Below, in pieces: positions 1 through 12,500 of a stretch of 64,000 nucleotides of DNA. The DNA is from Coffea arabica (taxonomy: Eukaryota; Streptophyta; Magnoliopsida; Gentianales; Rubiaceae). The notes below the pieces were generated by a model. The model saw only the letters and a program-made list of their open reading frames with translations, was not told the origin of the DNA and made no database searches. The stretch covers positions 4,836,001 to 4,900,000 of the forward strand of contig NC_092310.1 of the NCBI RefSeq assembly GCF_036785885.1, read 5' to 3'. Position 1 is the stretch's first letter. Each line of letters opens with the position of its first letter. The position numbers and the translations under genes were made by a program.

Positions 1-3000
1 ATTCCTAAAGACAAGGACGAACAACGGATTGAGAAAGAATTGGAAGAGGAGGGCAGAGACAACAAAAATACAAAGGTACCCTCGAACCCAATTCCTACAG
101 TTAAAACTAATCCACCTCCCTTTCCTAGCAGGTTAGAGAAACCAAAGAAGCAAGACAAGGAAAAAGAGGTCTTGGAGATCTTTCGCAAGGTGGAGATCAA
201 CATACCCCTGCTGGATGCGATTAAACAAGTACCCAGGTACGCAAAATTTTTGAAGGACCTGTGTGCCAACCGCAAGCGGTTGAAGGGGGATGAACGAGTT
301 ATAGTTGGGGAGAATGTTTCAGCAATTCTACAAAGAAAGCTTCCACCGAAATGCGGAGATCCATGTATGTTTACTATTCCTTGTAGGATAGGTAATACTT
401 TGATTGGAAAGGCCATGTTAGACCTAGGAGCCTCGATTAATGTCATGCCAAAGTCCATTTATGCTTCCTTAAACTTAGGCCCTTTAAAAGAGACTAGGAT
501 AATAATCCAATTAGCTGACAGGACCAATGCATACCCTGACGGGTTGATTGAAGATGTTTTGGTAAAAATTAATGAATTGGTTTTTCCAGCTGATTTTTAT
601 GTGCTCGATATGGAGGATGAACACTCCCGTGATCCGTCACCTTTGTTGTTAGGTAGACCCTTTTTGAGCACAGCCCGGACCAAAATTGATGTTAATAGGG
701 GTACTTTGTCTATGGAATTTGATGGTGAGAATGTTCACTTTAACATTTTTGAGACCATGAAATATCCATCCGATTCAAATGTTGGCTCTGTTTTCTCGGT
801 AAATGTTATTGACCCTGCTATACAGGAGGTTTTTGAAATTGAAGGCAGGGATGAGCTAGAGGTCGTTCTGACCAGGCACTTCGAGTCCGAAACGACCTCT
901 GGAGTAGAGTTGAGTGAAGAGCTTAAATGCGTGATTGGATCATTGCAAACGTTACCAACCACGAAGACAAGGTATGACATCGCACCCATTTTTATACCTG
1001 AACCTCACAAAAGGTTACTTCCATCTGTGGTGCAGGCACCTGTCTTGAAACTGAAACCGCTGCCGAAACACCTGAAGTATGCATACTTGGGTGAAGGGGA
1101 GACACTTCCAGTGATCATCTCCGCGGGTTTATCAAAGATTCAAGAAGATAGACTACTTCGAGTTCTCAGGGAACATAAGCAGGCGATAGGATGGACCATC
1201 GCTGATATCAAGGGAATTAGTCCCGCGGTGTGTATGCACCGAATTCGACTCGAGGAGAATGCTAAACCTATACGGCAAGCTCAACGGAGATTAAATCCGC
1301 TCATGATGGAGGTCGTAAAGAAAGAAATTTTAAAGCTGCTGGACGTTGGAATTATATTTGCAATATCAGACAGCCCATGGGTAAGTCCAGTACAGGTGGT
1401 CCCGAAGAAGGCAGGGGTGACAGTGGAATCAAACCAAGAGGGTGAGCTCGTACCAATTCGAAAGCCCACCGGATGGCGACAGTGTATCGATTACCGAAAG
1501 CTAAATGCCGTCACGAAAAAGGACCATTTTCCCCTCCCTTTCATTGACCAAATGGTGGAGCGATTAGCATGTCGAGCTTACTATTGTTTCTTGGATGGAT
1601 TTTCAGGTTATTTTCAAATTGCCATCGCACCCGAAGACCAAGAGAAGACTACCTTCACCTGCCCATTTGGAACATTTGCATACCGAAGGATGCCATTTGG
1701 ATTGTGCAATGCACCTGCTACCTTCCAAAGATGCATGGTAAGTATCTTTTCAGAATATGTTGAGAAGATTATTGAGGTTTTCATAGACGATTTCAGTGTA
1801 TATGGTGAAAGTTTTGAAAACTGTCTAGATAACCTGAAATTGATCTTAGTAAGGTGTATAGAAACTAATCTCGTGCTTAATTGGGGAAAATGTCATTTTA
1901 TGGTTGAACACGGGATAGTTTTGGGTCATGTTGTATCATCTACAGGTATTGAGGTTGATAAGGCAAAAATAGATGTTATATCTACTTTACCTTACCCCGC
2001 GAGTGTGCGGGAAGTTCGTTCTTTCTTGGGTCACGCAGGTTTCTATAGAAGGTTCATCAAGGACTTCTCGAAAATTGGAGCACCCTTGTTCCAACTTTTG
2101 CAAAAAGATGTATCCTTCAAATTTGATGAAACATGTAAGGGGGCATTCAATAAGTTAAAGGAGTTATTGACCACCTCACCTATTATCCAACCCCCTGACT
2201 GGAACCTCCCATTCGAAATCATGTGTGACGCCAGCGACCATGCAGTGGGTGCGGTATTGGGTCAAAGAGTTGGAAAGGCAGCTCATGCTATCTACTACGC
2301 ATCTCGAGCCTTGAACGGAGCTCAATTGAACTATTCAACCACCGAAAAGGAGCTTTTAGCAGTTGTTTTTGCCTTAGAGAAATTTCGGTCTTATTTACTT
2401 GGTGCTAAAGTTATTATTTTTTCTGATCATGCAGCTTTGCGGTATCTGTTGACCAAGAAAGAGGCAAAACCGCGATTGATACGGTGGATATTGTTGTTAC
2501 AAGAGTTCAACCTGGAGATCCGAGATAAGAAAGGGGCAGAGAACCTGGTAGCAGATCACTTGAGTCGACTACAAGTCGTCGAAGAGGACCTCCCATTGAG
2601 AGAAGCATTTCCTGAGGAGCATTTATTTTCTATTAATTCATCCTTGCCTTGGTATGCAGATATTGTTAATTTTCTAGTCACTGACAAATTTCCTACAGGA
2701 TGGCCTAAGGCAAAGAGAGATAAGTTGAGGAGCGATGCAAAATTCTACATGTGGGATGATCCTTACCTCTGGAAGCGGGGTGCCGATCAAATCATCCGTA
2801 GATGTGTAAGTGAAGCTGAATTTCAATCCATTCTAGCCTATTGTCATTCTTTTGCATGTGGAGGTCACTTTGGACCAAAGAGAACGGCTCGTAAGGTGCT
2901 AGAGAGTGGATTCTATTGGCCAACTCTATTCAAAGATGCCTACTCATTTTGTAAGTCATGTGATAAGTGTCAAAGAGTGGGTAATATCTCTCGTAGGGGT

Positions 3001-3921
3001 CAAATGACTCAAACCCCAATGATTTTTGTTGAAATTTTTTACGTTTGGGGCATTGATTTTATGGGTCCTTTTCCTTCGTCCTGTGGTTTTTTGTATATAT
3101 TGCTTGCTGTAGATTATGTTTCGAAGTGGGTAGAAGCAAAGGCCACCCGCACTAATGATTCCAAAGTGGTTGCAGAATTCGTTAAGTCTAATATTTTTGT
3201 CCGCTTTGGGATGCCACGAGCAATTGTAAGTGATCGGGGTACTCATTTCTGCAACAAAACGATCGCTGCAATGTTTAGGAGATACGGTGTCTTGCACAAA
3301 GTCTCTACATCCTACCATCCTCAGACAAATGGTCAGGCGGAAGTATCGAACCGAGAGATCAAATCAATTCTAGAAAAGATGGTCCGACCCGATAGGAAGG
3401 ATTGGAGTGTGAGACTAGAGGATGCACTATGGGCATATAGGACGGCATACAAGACACCCATTGGCATGTCCCCTTACCGATTGGTATTTGGAAAGCCATG
3501 TCATCTCCCGGTAGAGTTTGAGCATAGAGCGTTTTGGGCGGTCAAGCAATGCAATATGGATATCGAGGAGGGCGGAATTCAAAGGAAGTTGCAATTACAA
3601 GAGTTGGAAGAAATCCGAAATGAAGCATACGAGAATGCAATGATCTATAAAGAGAAGAATCGGATCTTTCATGACCAACAGATCTCTAGGAAGACATTCG
3701 TCTGCGGGCAAAAAGTTTTACTATACCACTCCAAATTGAAGTTATTTCCAGGTAAGCTACGTTCTCGTTGGATTGGTCCCTTTGTTGTAACTAATGTCTT
3801 TGATTATGGTGCAGTGGAGATCCAGAGTCTGAAGACGGAGAAGAAATTTGTGGTGAATGGTCATCGTCTCAAGCCTTATTATGATGAGGCTCCAGTTGAG
3901 CGAGTAGAGATGACGCATTAG
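1..3921 (+). CDS. Athila-type Pol polyprotein, 5' part outside the window
   Basis: This is the retrotransposon polyprotein carrying protease, reverse transcriptase, RNase H and integrase. The frame is open from base 1 without a start codon, and it aligns with the interior of the minus-strand copy at 9560-14294, so the gag portion is simply cut off by the window edge. Visible in order: protease motif [11 protein letters not shown] (near base 420), reverse transcriptase FLDGFSGY (near 1590) and the catalytic box FIDDFSVYG (near 1785), RNase [10 protein letters not shown] (near 2225), integrase zinc finger with CKSCDKCQ (near 2950), and the integrase core with [15 protein letters not shown] and the region around NGQAEV that supplies the D, D and E residues. 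It ends at TAG 3919-3921. The other copy has FMDD where this one has FIDD. No frameshift is visible, so this copy still encodes full-length protease to integrase. Confidence 0.9.
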   Translation: MPKDKDEQRIEKELEEEGRDNKNTKVPSNPIPTVKTNPPPFPSRLEKPKKQDKEKEVLEIFRKVEINIPLLDAIKQVPRYAKFLKDLCANRKRLKGDERVIVGENVSAILQRKLPPKCGDPCMFTIPCRIGNTLIGKAMLDLGASINVMPKSIYASLNLGPLKETRIIIQLADRTNAYPDGLIEDVLVKINELVFPADFYVLDMEDEHSRDPSPLLLGRPFLSTARTKIDVNRGTLSMEFDGENVHFNIFETMKYPSDSNVGSVFSVNVIDPAIQEVFEIEGRDELEVVLTRHFESETTSGVELSEELKCVIGSLQTLPTTKTRYDIAPIFIPEPHKRLLPSVVQAPVLKLKPLPKHLKYAYLGEGETLPVIISAGLSKIQEDRLLRVLREHKQAIGWTIADIKGISPAVCMHRIRLEENAKPIRQAQRRLNPLMMEVVKKEILKLLDVGIIFAISDSPWVSPVQVVPKKAGVTVESNQEGELVPIRKPTGWRQCIDYRKLNAVTKKDHFPLPFIDQMVERLACRAYYCFLDGFSGYFQIAIAPEDQEKTTFTCPFGTFAYRRMPFGLCNAPATFQRCMVSIFSEYVEKIIEVFIDDFSVYGESFENCLDNLKLILVRCIETNLVLNWGKCHFMVEHGIVLGHVVSSTGIEVDKAKIDVISTLPYPASVREVRSFLGHAGFYRRFIKDFSKIGAPLFQLLQKDVSFKFDETCKGAFNKLKELLTTSPIIQPPDWNLPFEIMCDASDHAVGAVLGQRVGKAAHAIYYASRALNGAQLNYSTTEKELLAVVFALEKFRSYLLGAKVIIFSDHAALRYLLTKKEAKPRLIRWILLLQEFNLEIRDKKGAENLVADHLSRLQVVEEDLPLREAFPEEHLFSINSSLPWYADIVNFLVTDKFPTGWPKAKRDKLRSDAKFYMWDDPYLWKRGADQIIRRCVSEAEFQSILAYCHSFACGGHFGPKRTARKVLESGFYWPTLFKDAYSFCKSCDKCQRVGNISRRGQMTQTPMIFVEIFYVWGIDFMGPFPSSCGFLYILLAVDYVSKWVEAKATRTNDSKVVAEFVKSNIFVRFGMPRAIVSDRGTHFCNKTIAAMFRRYGVLHKVSTSYHPQTNGQAEVSNREIKSILEKMVRPDRKDWSVRLEDALWAYRTAYKTPIGMSPYRLVFGKPCHLPVEFEHRAFWAVKQCNMDIEEGGIQRKLQLQELEEIRNEAYENAMIYKEKNRIFHDQQISRKTFVCGQKVLLYHSKLKLFPGKLRSRWIGPFVVTNVFDYGAVEIQSLKTEKKFVVNGHRLKPYYDEAPVERVEMTH

Positions 3922-4260
3922 GAGGACCCAATTTGCTTGGTTTAAGCAAATTATGGGCTATGTCTAGCCAAAGACATTAAAGAAAGGCGCTAGTTTGGGA
4001 GGCAACCCAAATATTAGTTTTGTTATTTCTAGTTGTTTTGTTCTTTCTAGTTGGTTCTTTTGCATTGGGTCATTTACTCGTTGGGTAGTATCAGTACTCA
4101 TATTTCCTTTACTGAAATCAGGAAGTGAGATCTTGGCGTGCCCACGCGGCGTTGATGTCTCCTGAGGTCAGTGGATGTTTTATAATCTTGGCATGCCCAC
4201 GCGGTGTTTGACGACCTAAAAAAAAAAAACCCTTCTTTTTCTTCTTTTCTTTTTCTTTCT

Positions 4261-4297
<37 letters not shown>

Positions 4298-5387
4298 TTT
4301 CCCTGCTTTCCCCTTTTCTCTGGTTCCTTCAACCAGAGCCGCCGCCGCCCCAGGTCTCCTCCCTTCCTCCTGCTCCACCGACGCCACCGCCGCTCCCTCG
4401 CGCGCGCTACCCCAACCCGTCGCCCACCACCCGCAGTCGCTGAGCACCACCAAATCCAGCTGCCGCAAACTCTTCTCTCTCACAGCCACCACCTTCATCG
4501 CACCACTGGCTTCGTATGCACGCGTCTGCTTCAATCTCTTTTTATTATTTTTTTTAATTTTCTTATTTTATTATTGCAGTATGTTTTTATTATTTTTATT
4601 ACAGTACATTTTTGAAAGTTTTGCGTGTTTGGACTACCTGACATTTCTATTCCTCCTTAGTTGGGTACTTCTGTGTTACTTTGCTTGTTTCTTTTTACTT
4701 TGCTTGATTTTTATTTATTTAGTAGATTGATTTGTGGTTAGTCGTGTGATTTACTTATTCCTTATGCGTGCACCGATGATACTAGTTTAGGGTGTTTTGC
4801 ATATCTTTATTGATTTTACCTCGACACCTGTTATTATATATATATATATATATTTTAGGTCGAATTGTGTTTAAATTGCTGTAATTTGTGTCCAATTGTG
4901 GGTAATTTGCTGAGATTGTTTGTTAAATTAGGAGGTGCTTGTAATGCTTAAATTTGCTTATTGAAGTAGATTGTCTCTAATTGCCTTGTGTGAGAGTCTT
5001 TTGTCTTTTTCATTTCAATTATTACGTTGATTGGGGTGATTTTGAGGTGCATTGTTATTGCATTTGGCTAAGTTTGGAACCACAAGTGCTTATTGATTGC
5101 ATTTACTATAAGTGTTGGGGTATTTGTATAACTTGTGGGTGATTGAAGTGTGCATTTTGTTGTTTAAATTAACTAAGCGAGAGGCCCCAATATTTATTAC
5201 AATTGTTATTACAATTTGTTGGAAATGATTGTCTATTGTTCATTGGAGTGATATTTGGAGAAAATGGTGAGACTCAGATCAACCCCAGGGGCTAATCCAC
5301 CGATGTCTTGACGATTTCAGGGGAGTTTCGTTGCCCTTCTTCTTACTTTTTCTATATATTTGTTACATTGAGGGCAATGTATATTTT

Positions 5388-5401
5388 AAGTGTGGGGGGG
5401 A
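5388..5401 (+). promoter_or_regulatory. Internal polypurine tract-like site
   Basis: AAGTGTGGGGGGGA, the same core as the true polypurine tract 875 bp downstream, and likewise preceded by a TTGAGG-type motif and TTTTAAG. It could prime plus-strand DNA synthesis internally, or mark an old duplication of the element end. The sequence match is direct; the function is inferred. Confidence 0.5.
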
Positions 5402-6262
5402 TTTGGATTTGATTGGAGTTTCTTTAAATTGTTGCTTTTCTTATTGTTGTCTTGATGAATAAATGAGGCAACTCACTCTTCTATTGCTAGTTGTGATTTA
5501 TCCTATGAATTTTGTTTAGATGGCAAGTAAAAGCATGTTATCTTGGTGAATATCATGAGTTTAAGGACTTGGTGCAAATTGTGGTTAAATTGTTTAGGCA
5601 ATATAAATATTTTACTAACAATTGTTGTGTGAATTGGGCAATTGTTGATTTTAGTTCTCCATATTAGGAGATGACGTGGGCCATGATCTTTAATTATCTG
5701 GTATTCTGGTGCTTTAATTGTGGTTAATAAATGGCTCTACTCCACTAGTGTCATCACCCAGTAACCGGGAGTCTTCACCACAAGTGTCGACTTTCGCGTC
5801 AAAAAGTGGCGATATCTATGAGTAGGTAGTCCTGAAGCTGTGAAGAGTTGAGTAACTGGGCTCTTTCATCTAAAAATGTCAGAGTTCACGTCAAAAGACT
5901 TGAATAGCTTGGGACTGAGCATTTATAAATAAAAAAAAAAAGAAAAGAAAAGAAAAGAGAGAAGAAAATAATAAGTAAGCTTTTGATCATGTTGACCTAC
6001 CGATCCTTGTTCTTCAATGTTGAGATTTTGATTTTTAGTTGACCCAATTGCTAACTTTTACTAGTTTAATATTTTGATTTCTTAGACAAGTTAGCCATGA
6101 ATTGGACGAGTCTATGATTTCAGGAGCTAATCGGGAGAAATATGTCTTGACACTTAGCTACTAAAACTTGATTTTGGGAAAAACATAGCTTGGCAATAGA
6201 TGAAATGAGAGTTAGCCATTGTTGAATTTTAGTGTTCTTATGCTTGAGGACAAGCATGATTT

Positions 6263-6277
6263 AAGTGTGGGGGAAAT
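6263..6277 (+). promoter_or_regulatory. Polypurine tract of Athila copy 1
   Basis: AAGTGTGGGGGAAAT lies immediately 5' of the LTR start TGATAGGG. This is the expected position of the plus-strand primer for reverse transcription. The last four bases, AAAT, recur exactly at the junction between the two tandem LTR units. Confidence 0.78.
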
Positions 6278-8007
6278 TGATAGGGTATTAATTGTTAGCA
6301 ATTTTATTGTTAATTTTTCCCTGTTTCCATGCCAAATATTATTTTAATTGTTAACATATACTTATATTTGGCATATGGACTCAATTTCAGGAAGTAGAGC
6401 AGAAAAGAGAGATTTTCTTACAACAAATACTCCACACGTGGGAAGTTTCTAAAGAAAATACAAGCTAGGTTTCACGGGTGTATTTGTACTGGAATTGATG
6501 ATTATAGTGGACTCCTCCGTTTTGATAATTGCAGAGGAATTGATGATTGTGCTGGAATTAATTGGGATGATGTTTTCTTTCATTATCTAACGGGGACCAC
6601 GTAGAAAGTTTGTCCTTATTGTGGGAGATATACTCATTAGCCAAGATGTTGGCTTTGATGATTGTAGCTTTCCAATTGTGCAAACCAACGGAATTGCTGA
6701 TGAAGAGTTGCCTTCCTATTATTAATTCCTGACAAGTCCACTAGCAATAAGAAATCAAAAGGAGAGAATTCTGCGGGGACCACGTAACATTGATTTAGAA
6801 AATGTGTTCTTCTTTTGGGAGATGTACTCATTAGCCATAGGTGGACTTTGATGATGAAAGTAGCTTTTCTATTTGCTTCCTACGTAACTAGTTCTCTTAT
6901 AAAACTAGTGCAGAGGAGAATGAGAGCGGGCGGCAAAAGACATTAGATTAGTTTCTCTCTACGGAGAGGAAGATAGGTAGTTTTAGTCATAAAATAGGAT
7001 TTTGTTCTTTCATGTTTTGTGTGGTGTGAAGATCTCTTCAGTTGATTTGTTTTGTATTTTTCTTCCGTCTCTTCCTTTAGACTAGTTTCTTTCATGAAAC
7101 TAGTTCTATTTCATTAGATTACGGAGAATCAAATTTTCATTTTCAGTTACTAGCAAGAGTTATTTATGTCTTCGAATTCAATTAAATTGCGTGGGAATTT
7201 TCTTATGAGGCGTGGCTAATTTTCTCCTCTAGTCAAGGATCAACGCGAAGACGCAGTCCCAAATATCTGTGAGATCTAATTAATTTTACGTGTTTCTTAA
7301 TTTGTTAATATTTGCATGTTTTCTATTTTAATTTTCATGGGATTATTTTGTTAATTGGATATCAAGAGCCCGATGTGCAATTTAACTTATTAATCTCTTG
7401 TCAAATTAATCAATTCGTAATTGTTTAGTTGGTTAATATTAGTGACAACTAGTATTTTCACATACTAGGGGGACATGCAATCTGATTTAAATAACCCTCG
7501 TAGCGTGTTATTAATTTGGGTTAGGATTTTCTAGTTTTTAATGCAATTAGGAAATTAATTCCTACGGTCGTACCTAGGAGTATTTCCTGGTTAGGGGTAA
7601 TCAATGGTCGTACCTTGGTTATCAATAAATTAAGGAAAAGCTGGCCGTTAGAGCTTATCGGCGACTATAACTAACCTGTTAATAAAATTAAGTGAACTTT
7701 CTTTGCATCAATGATCGGATGAATGGACTGTGTCTGCGTAGTTGTATCCTTGGCTAGAATTTATTTATTATTTATTTAATTGCCATTTACATTCGTATTA
7801 ATTATTTATTTATTTTTGGTTAAATTGTTTAATTATTTTTTAGTTAAATTGTTTAATTATTTATTTTTAGTTTTATCTGATAAAAATCGCCCGTGTCTCG
7901 AATTTAAAAAGAATCGAATTTTTCCCAGTCCCTGTGGATTCGACCCTACTCACTACTATACACAGAAAATTTATTTTTCTCGAGTAGGTATTTATTATTG
8001 CACAGGC
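6278..8007 (+). repeat. Athila LTR unit A (outer type)
   Basis: Starts TGATAGGGTATT directly after the polypurine tract. It ends CACAGGC, lacking the last 13 bases (to CCTGTCA) found in the PBS-adjacent LTR C, and is joined by AAAT to the next LTR. The presumed U3 contains a G-box CACGTG (6435-6440), two imperfect copies of a GGGGACCACGTA...ACTCATTAGCC block (from 6592 and 6775), and a TATA-like TATAAAAC at 6898-6905. An inverted repeat sits at 7081-7104. Unit A shares three diagnostic variants with unit D and not with B or C. Short open frames inside it are not genes. Confidence 0.9.
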
Positions 8008-8011
8008 AAAT

Positions 8012-9559
8012 TGATAGGGTATTAATTGTTAGCAATTTTATTGTTAATTTTTCCCTGTTTCCATGCCAAATATTATTTTAATTGTTAACATATACTTATA
8101 TTTGGCATATGGACTCAATTTCAGGAAGTAGAGCAGAAAAGAGAGATTTTCTTACAACAAATACTCCACACGTGGGAAGTTTCTAAAGAAAATACAAGCT
8201 AGGTTTCACGGGTGTATTTGTACTGGAATTGATGATTATAGTGGACTCCTCCGTTTTGATAATTGCAGAGGAATTGATGATTGTGCTGGAATTAATTGGG
8301 ATGATGTTTTCTTTCATTATCTAACGGGGACCACGTAGAAAGTTTGTCCTTATTGTGGGAGATATACTCATTAGCCAAGATGTTGGCTTTGATGATTGTA
8401 GCTTTCCAATTGTGCAAACCAACGGAATTGCTGATGAAGAGTTGCCTTCCTATTATTAATTCCTGACAAGTCCACTAGCAATAAGAAATCAAAAGGAGAG
8501 AATTCTGCGGGGACCACGTAACATTGATTTAGAAAATGTGTTCTTCTTTTGGGAGATGTACTCATTAGCCATAGGTGGACTTTGATGATGAAAGTAGCTT
8601 TTCTATTTGCTTCCTACGTAACTAGTTCTCTTATAAAACTAGTGCAGAGGAGAATGAGAGCGGGCGGCAAAAGACATTAGATTAGTTTCTCTCTACGGAG
8701 AGGAAGATAGGTAGTTTTAGTCATAAAATAGGATTTTGTTCTTTCATGTTTTGTGTGGTGTGAAGATCTCTTCAGTTGATTTGTTTTGTATTTTTCTTCC
8801 GTCTCTTCCTTTAGACTAGTTTCTTTCATGAAACTAGTTCTATTTCATTAGATTACGGAGAATCAAATTTTCATTTTCAGTTACTAGCAAGAGTTATTTA
8901 TGTCTTCGAATTCAATTAAATTGCGTGGGAATTTTCTTATGAGGCGTGGCTAATTTTCTCCTCTAGTCAAGGATCAACGCGAAGACGCAGTCCCAAATAT
9001 CTGTGAGATCTAATTAATTTTACGTGTTTCTTAATTTGTTAATATTTGCATGTTTTCTATTTTAATTTTCATGGGATTATTTTGTTAATTGGATATCAAG
9101 AGCCCGATGTGCAATTTAACTTATTAATCTCTTGTCAAATTAATCAATTAAATCCGTAATTGTTTAGTTGGTTAATATTAGTGACAACTAGTATTTTCAC
9201 ATACTTGGGGGACATGCAATCTGATTTAAATAACCCTCGTAGCGTGTTATTAATTTGGGTTAGGCTTTTCTAGTTTTTAATGCAATTAGGAAATTAATTC
9301 CTACGGTCGTACCTAGGAGTATTTCCTGGTTAGGGGTAATCAATGGTCGTACCTTGGTTATCAATAAATTAAGGAAAAGTTGGTCGTTAGAGCTTATCGG
9401 CGACTATAACTAACCTGTTAATAAAATTAAGTGAACTTTCTTTGCATCAATGATCGGATGAATGGACTGTGTCTGCGTAGTTGTATCCTTGGCTAGAATT
9501 TATTTATTATTTATTTAATTGCCATTTACATTCGTATTAATTATTTATTTATTTTTTGT
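8012..9559 (+). repeat. Athila LTR unit B (inner type), 3' truncated
   Basis: A second LTR in direct tandem with unit A, separated by AAAT. It starts TGATAGGGTATT again and has a TATA-like box at 8632-8639. About 190 bp of its 3' end is missing. At about 9559 it passes straight into inverted integrase sequence of the neighbouring element, with a short T-rich microhomology (TTTTG) at the joint. It carries the inner-type variants shared with unit C, including an extra AAATC-type insertion near 9150. Confidence 0.88.
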
Positions 9560-12500
9560 TGCAGAAATGAGTACCCCGATCACTTACAATTGCTCGTGGC
9601 ATCCCAAAGCGGACAAAAATATTAGACTTAAAGAATTCTGCAACCACTTTGGAATCATTAGTGCGGGTGGCCTTTGCTTCTACCCACTTCGAAACATAAT
9701 CTACAGCAAGCAATATATACAAAAAACCACAGGACGAAGGAAAAGGACCCATAAAATCAATGCCCCAAACGTCAAAAATTTCAACAAAAATCATTGGGGT
9801 TTGAGTCATTTGACCCCTACGAGAGATATTACCCACTCTTTGACAGTTATCACATGACTTACAAAATGAGTAGGCATCTTTGAATAGAGTTGGCCAATAG
9901 AATCCACTCTCTAGCACCTTACGAGCCGTTCTCTTTGGTCCGAAGTGACCTCCACATGCAAAAGAATGACAATAGGCTAGAATGGATTGAAATTCAGCTT
10001 CACTTACACATCTACGGATGATTTGATCGGCACCCCGCTTCCAGAGGTAAGGATCATCCCACATGTAGAATTTTGCATCGCTCCTCAACTTATCTCTCTT
10101 TGCCTTAGGCCATCCTGTAGGAAATTTGTCAGTGACTAGAAAATTAACAATATCTGCATACCAAGGCAAGGATGAATTAATAGAAAATAAATGCTCCTCA
10201 GGAAATGCTTCTCTCAATGGGAGGTCCTCTTCGACGACTTGTACTCGACTCAAGTGATCTGCTACCAGGTTCTCTGCCCCTTTCTTATCTCGGATCTTCA
10301 GGTTGAACTCTTGTAACAACAATATCCACCGTATCAATCGCGGTTTTGCCTCTTTCTTGGTCAACAGATACCGCAAAGCTGCATGATCAGAAAAAATAAT
10401 AACTTTAGCACCAAGTAAATAAGACCGAAATTTCTCTAAGGCAAAAACAACTGCTAAAAGCTCCTTTTCGGTGGTTGAATAGTTCAATTGAGCTCCGTTC
10501 AAGGCTCGAGATGCGTAGTAGATAGCATGAGCTGCCTTTCCAACTCTTTGACCCAATACCGCACCCACTGCATAGTCGCTGGCGTCACACATGATTTCGA
10601 ATGGGAGGTTCCAGTCAGGGGGTTGGATAATAGGTGAGGTGGTCAATAACTCCTTTAACTTATTGAATGCCCCCTTACATGTTTCATCAAATTTGAAGGA
10701 TACATCTTTTTGCAAAAGTTGGAGCAAGGGTGCTCCAATTTTCGAGAAGTCCTTGATGAACTTTCTATAGAAACCTGCGTGACCCAAGAAAGAACGAACT
10801 TCCCGCACACTCGCGGGGTAAGGTAAAGTAGATATAACATCTATTTTTGCCTTATCAACCTCAATACCTGTAGATGATACAACATGACCCAAAACTATCC
10901 CGTGTTCAACCATAAAATGACATTTTTCCCAATTAAGCACGAGATTAGTTTCTATACACCTTACTAAGATCAATTTCAGGTTATCTAGACAGTTTTCAAA
11001 ACTTTCACCATATACACTGAAATCGTCCATGAAAACCTCAATAATCTTCTCAACATATTCTGAAAAGATACTTACCATGCATCTTTGGAAGGTAGCAGGT
11101 GCATTGCACAATCCAAATGGCATTCTTCGGTATGCAAATGTTCCAAATGGGCAGGTGAAGGTAGTCTTCTCTTGGTCTTCGGGTGCGATGGCAATTTGAA
11201 AATAACCTGAAAATCCATCCAAGAAACAATAGTAAGCTCGACATGCTAATCGCTCCACCATTTGGTCAATGAAAGGGAGGGGAAAATGGTCCTTTTTCGT
11301 GACGGCATTTAGCTTTCGGTAATCGATACACTGTCGCCATCCGGTGGGCTTTCGAATTGGTACGAGCTCACCCTCTTGGTTTGATTCCACTGTCACCCCT
11401 GCCTTCTTCGGGACCACCTGTACTGGACTTACCCATGGGCTGTCTGATATTGCAAATATAATTCCAACGTCCAGCAGCTTTAAAATCTCTTTCTTTACGA
11501 CCTCCATCATGAGCGGATTTAATCTCCGTTGAGCTTGCCGTATAGGTTTAGCATTCTCCTCGAGTCGAATTCGGTGCATACACACCGCAGGACTAATTCC
11601 CTTGATATCAGCGATGGTCCATCCTATCGCCTGCTTATGTTCCCTGAGAACTCGAAGTAGTCTATCTTCTTGAATCTTTGATAAACCCGCGGAGATGATC
11701 ACTGGAAGTGTCTCCCCTTCACCCAAGTATGCATACTTCAGGTGTTTCGGCAGCGATTTCAGTTCCAAGACAGGTGCCTGCACCACAGACGGAAGTAACC
11801 TTTTGTGAGGTTCAGGTATAAAAATGGGTGCGAGGTCATACCTTGTCTTCGTGGTTGGTAACGTTTGCAATGATCCAATCACGCATTTAAGCTCTTCACT
11901 CAACTCTACTCCAGAGGTCGTTTCGGAGTCGAAGTGCCTGGTCAGAACGACCTCTAGCTCATCCCTGCCTTCAATTTCAAAAACCTCCTGTATAGCAGGG
12001 TCAATAACATTTACCGAGAAAACAGAGCCAACATTTGAATCGGATGGATATTTCATGGTCTCAAAAATGTTAAAGTGAACATTCTCACCATCAAATTCCA
12101 TAGACAAAGTACCCCTATTAACATCAATTTTGGTCCGGGCTGTGCTCAAAAAGGGTCTACCTAACAACAAAGGTGACGGATCACGGGAGTGTTCATCCTC
12201 CATATCGAGCACATAAAAATCAGCTGGAAAAACCAATTCATTAATTTTTACCAAAACATCTTCAATCAACCCGTCAGGGTATGCATTGGTCCTGTCAGCT
12301 AATTGGATTATTATCCCAGTCTCTTTTAAAGGGCCTAAGTTTAAGGAAGCATAAATGGACTTTGGCATGACATTAATCGAGGCTCCTAGGTCTAACATGG
12401 CCTTTCCAATCAAAGTATTACCTATCCTACAAGGAATGGTAAACATACCTGGATCTCCGCATTTCGGTGGAAGCTTTCTTTGTAGAATTGCTGAAACATT

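Larger units (their letters stand above)
3922..6277 (+). other. 3' internal noncoding region of Athila copy 1
   Basis: A 2.36 kb stretch between the pol stop codon and the 3' LTR, where some Athila elements carry an envelope-like frame. I see no convincing protein here. It holds a (TTTC)n tract around 4250-4310 inside a C/T-rich block, a (TA)n run at 4832-4853, an A-rich run around 5929-5960, and two polypurine tracts with the same core (5388-5401 and 6263-6277), each preceded by a TTGAGG-like motif. Open frames over the TTTC block exist on both strands and reflect low complexity. Confidence 0.7.

Noticed and set aside
4118-4534. Open frames over the TTTC tract on both strands
   Set aside because: Low-complexity KERKKERKK/SFFLSFFLS translations of a microsatellite.
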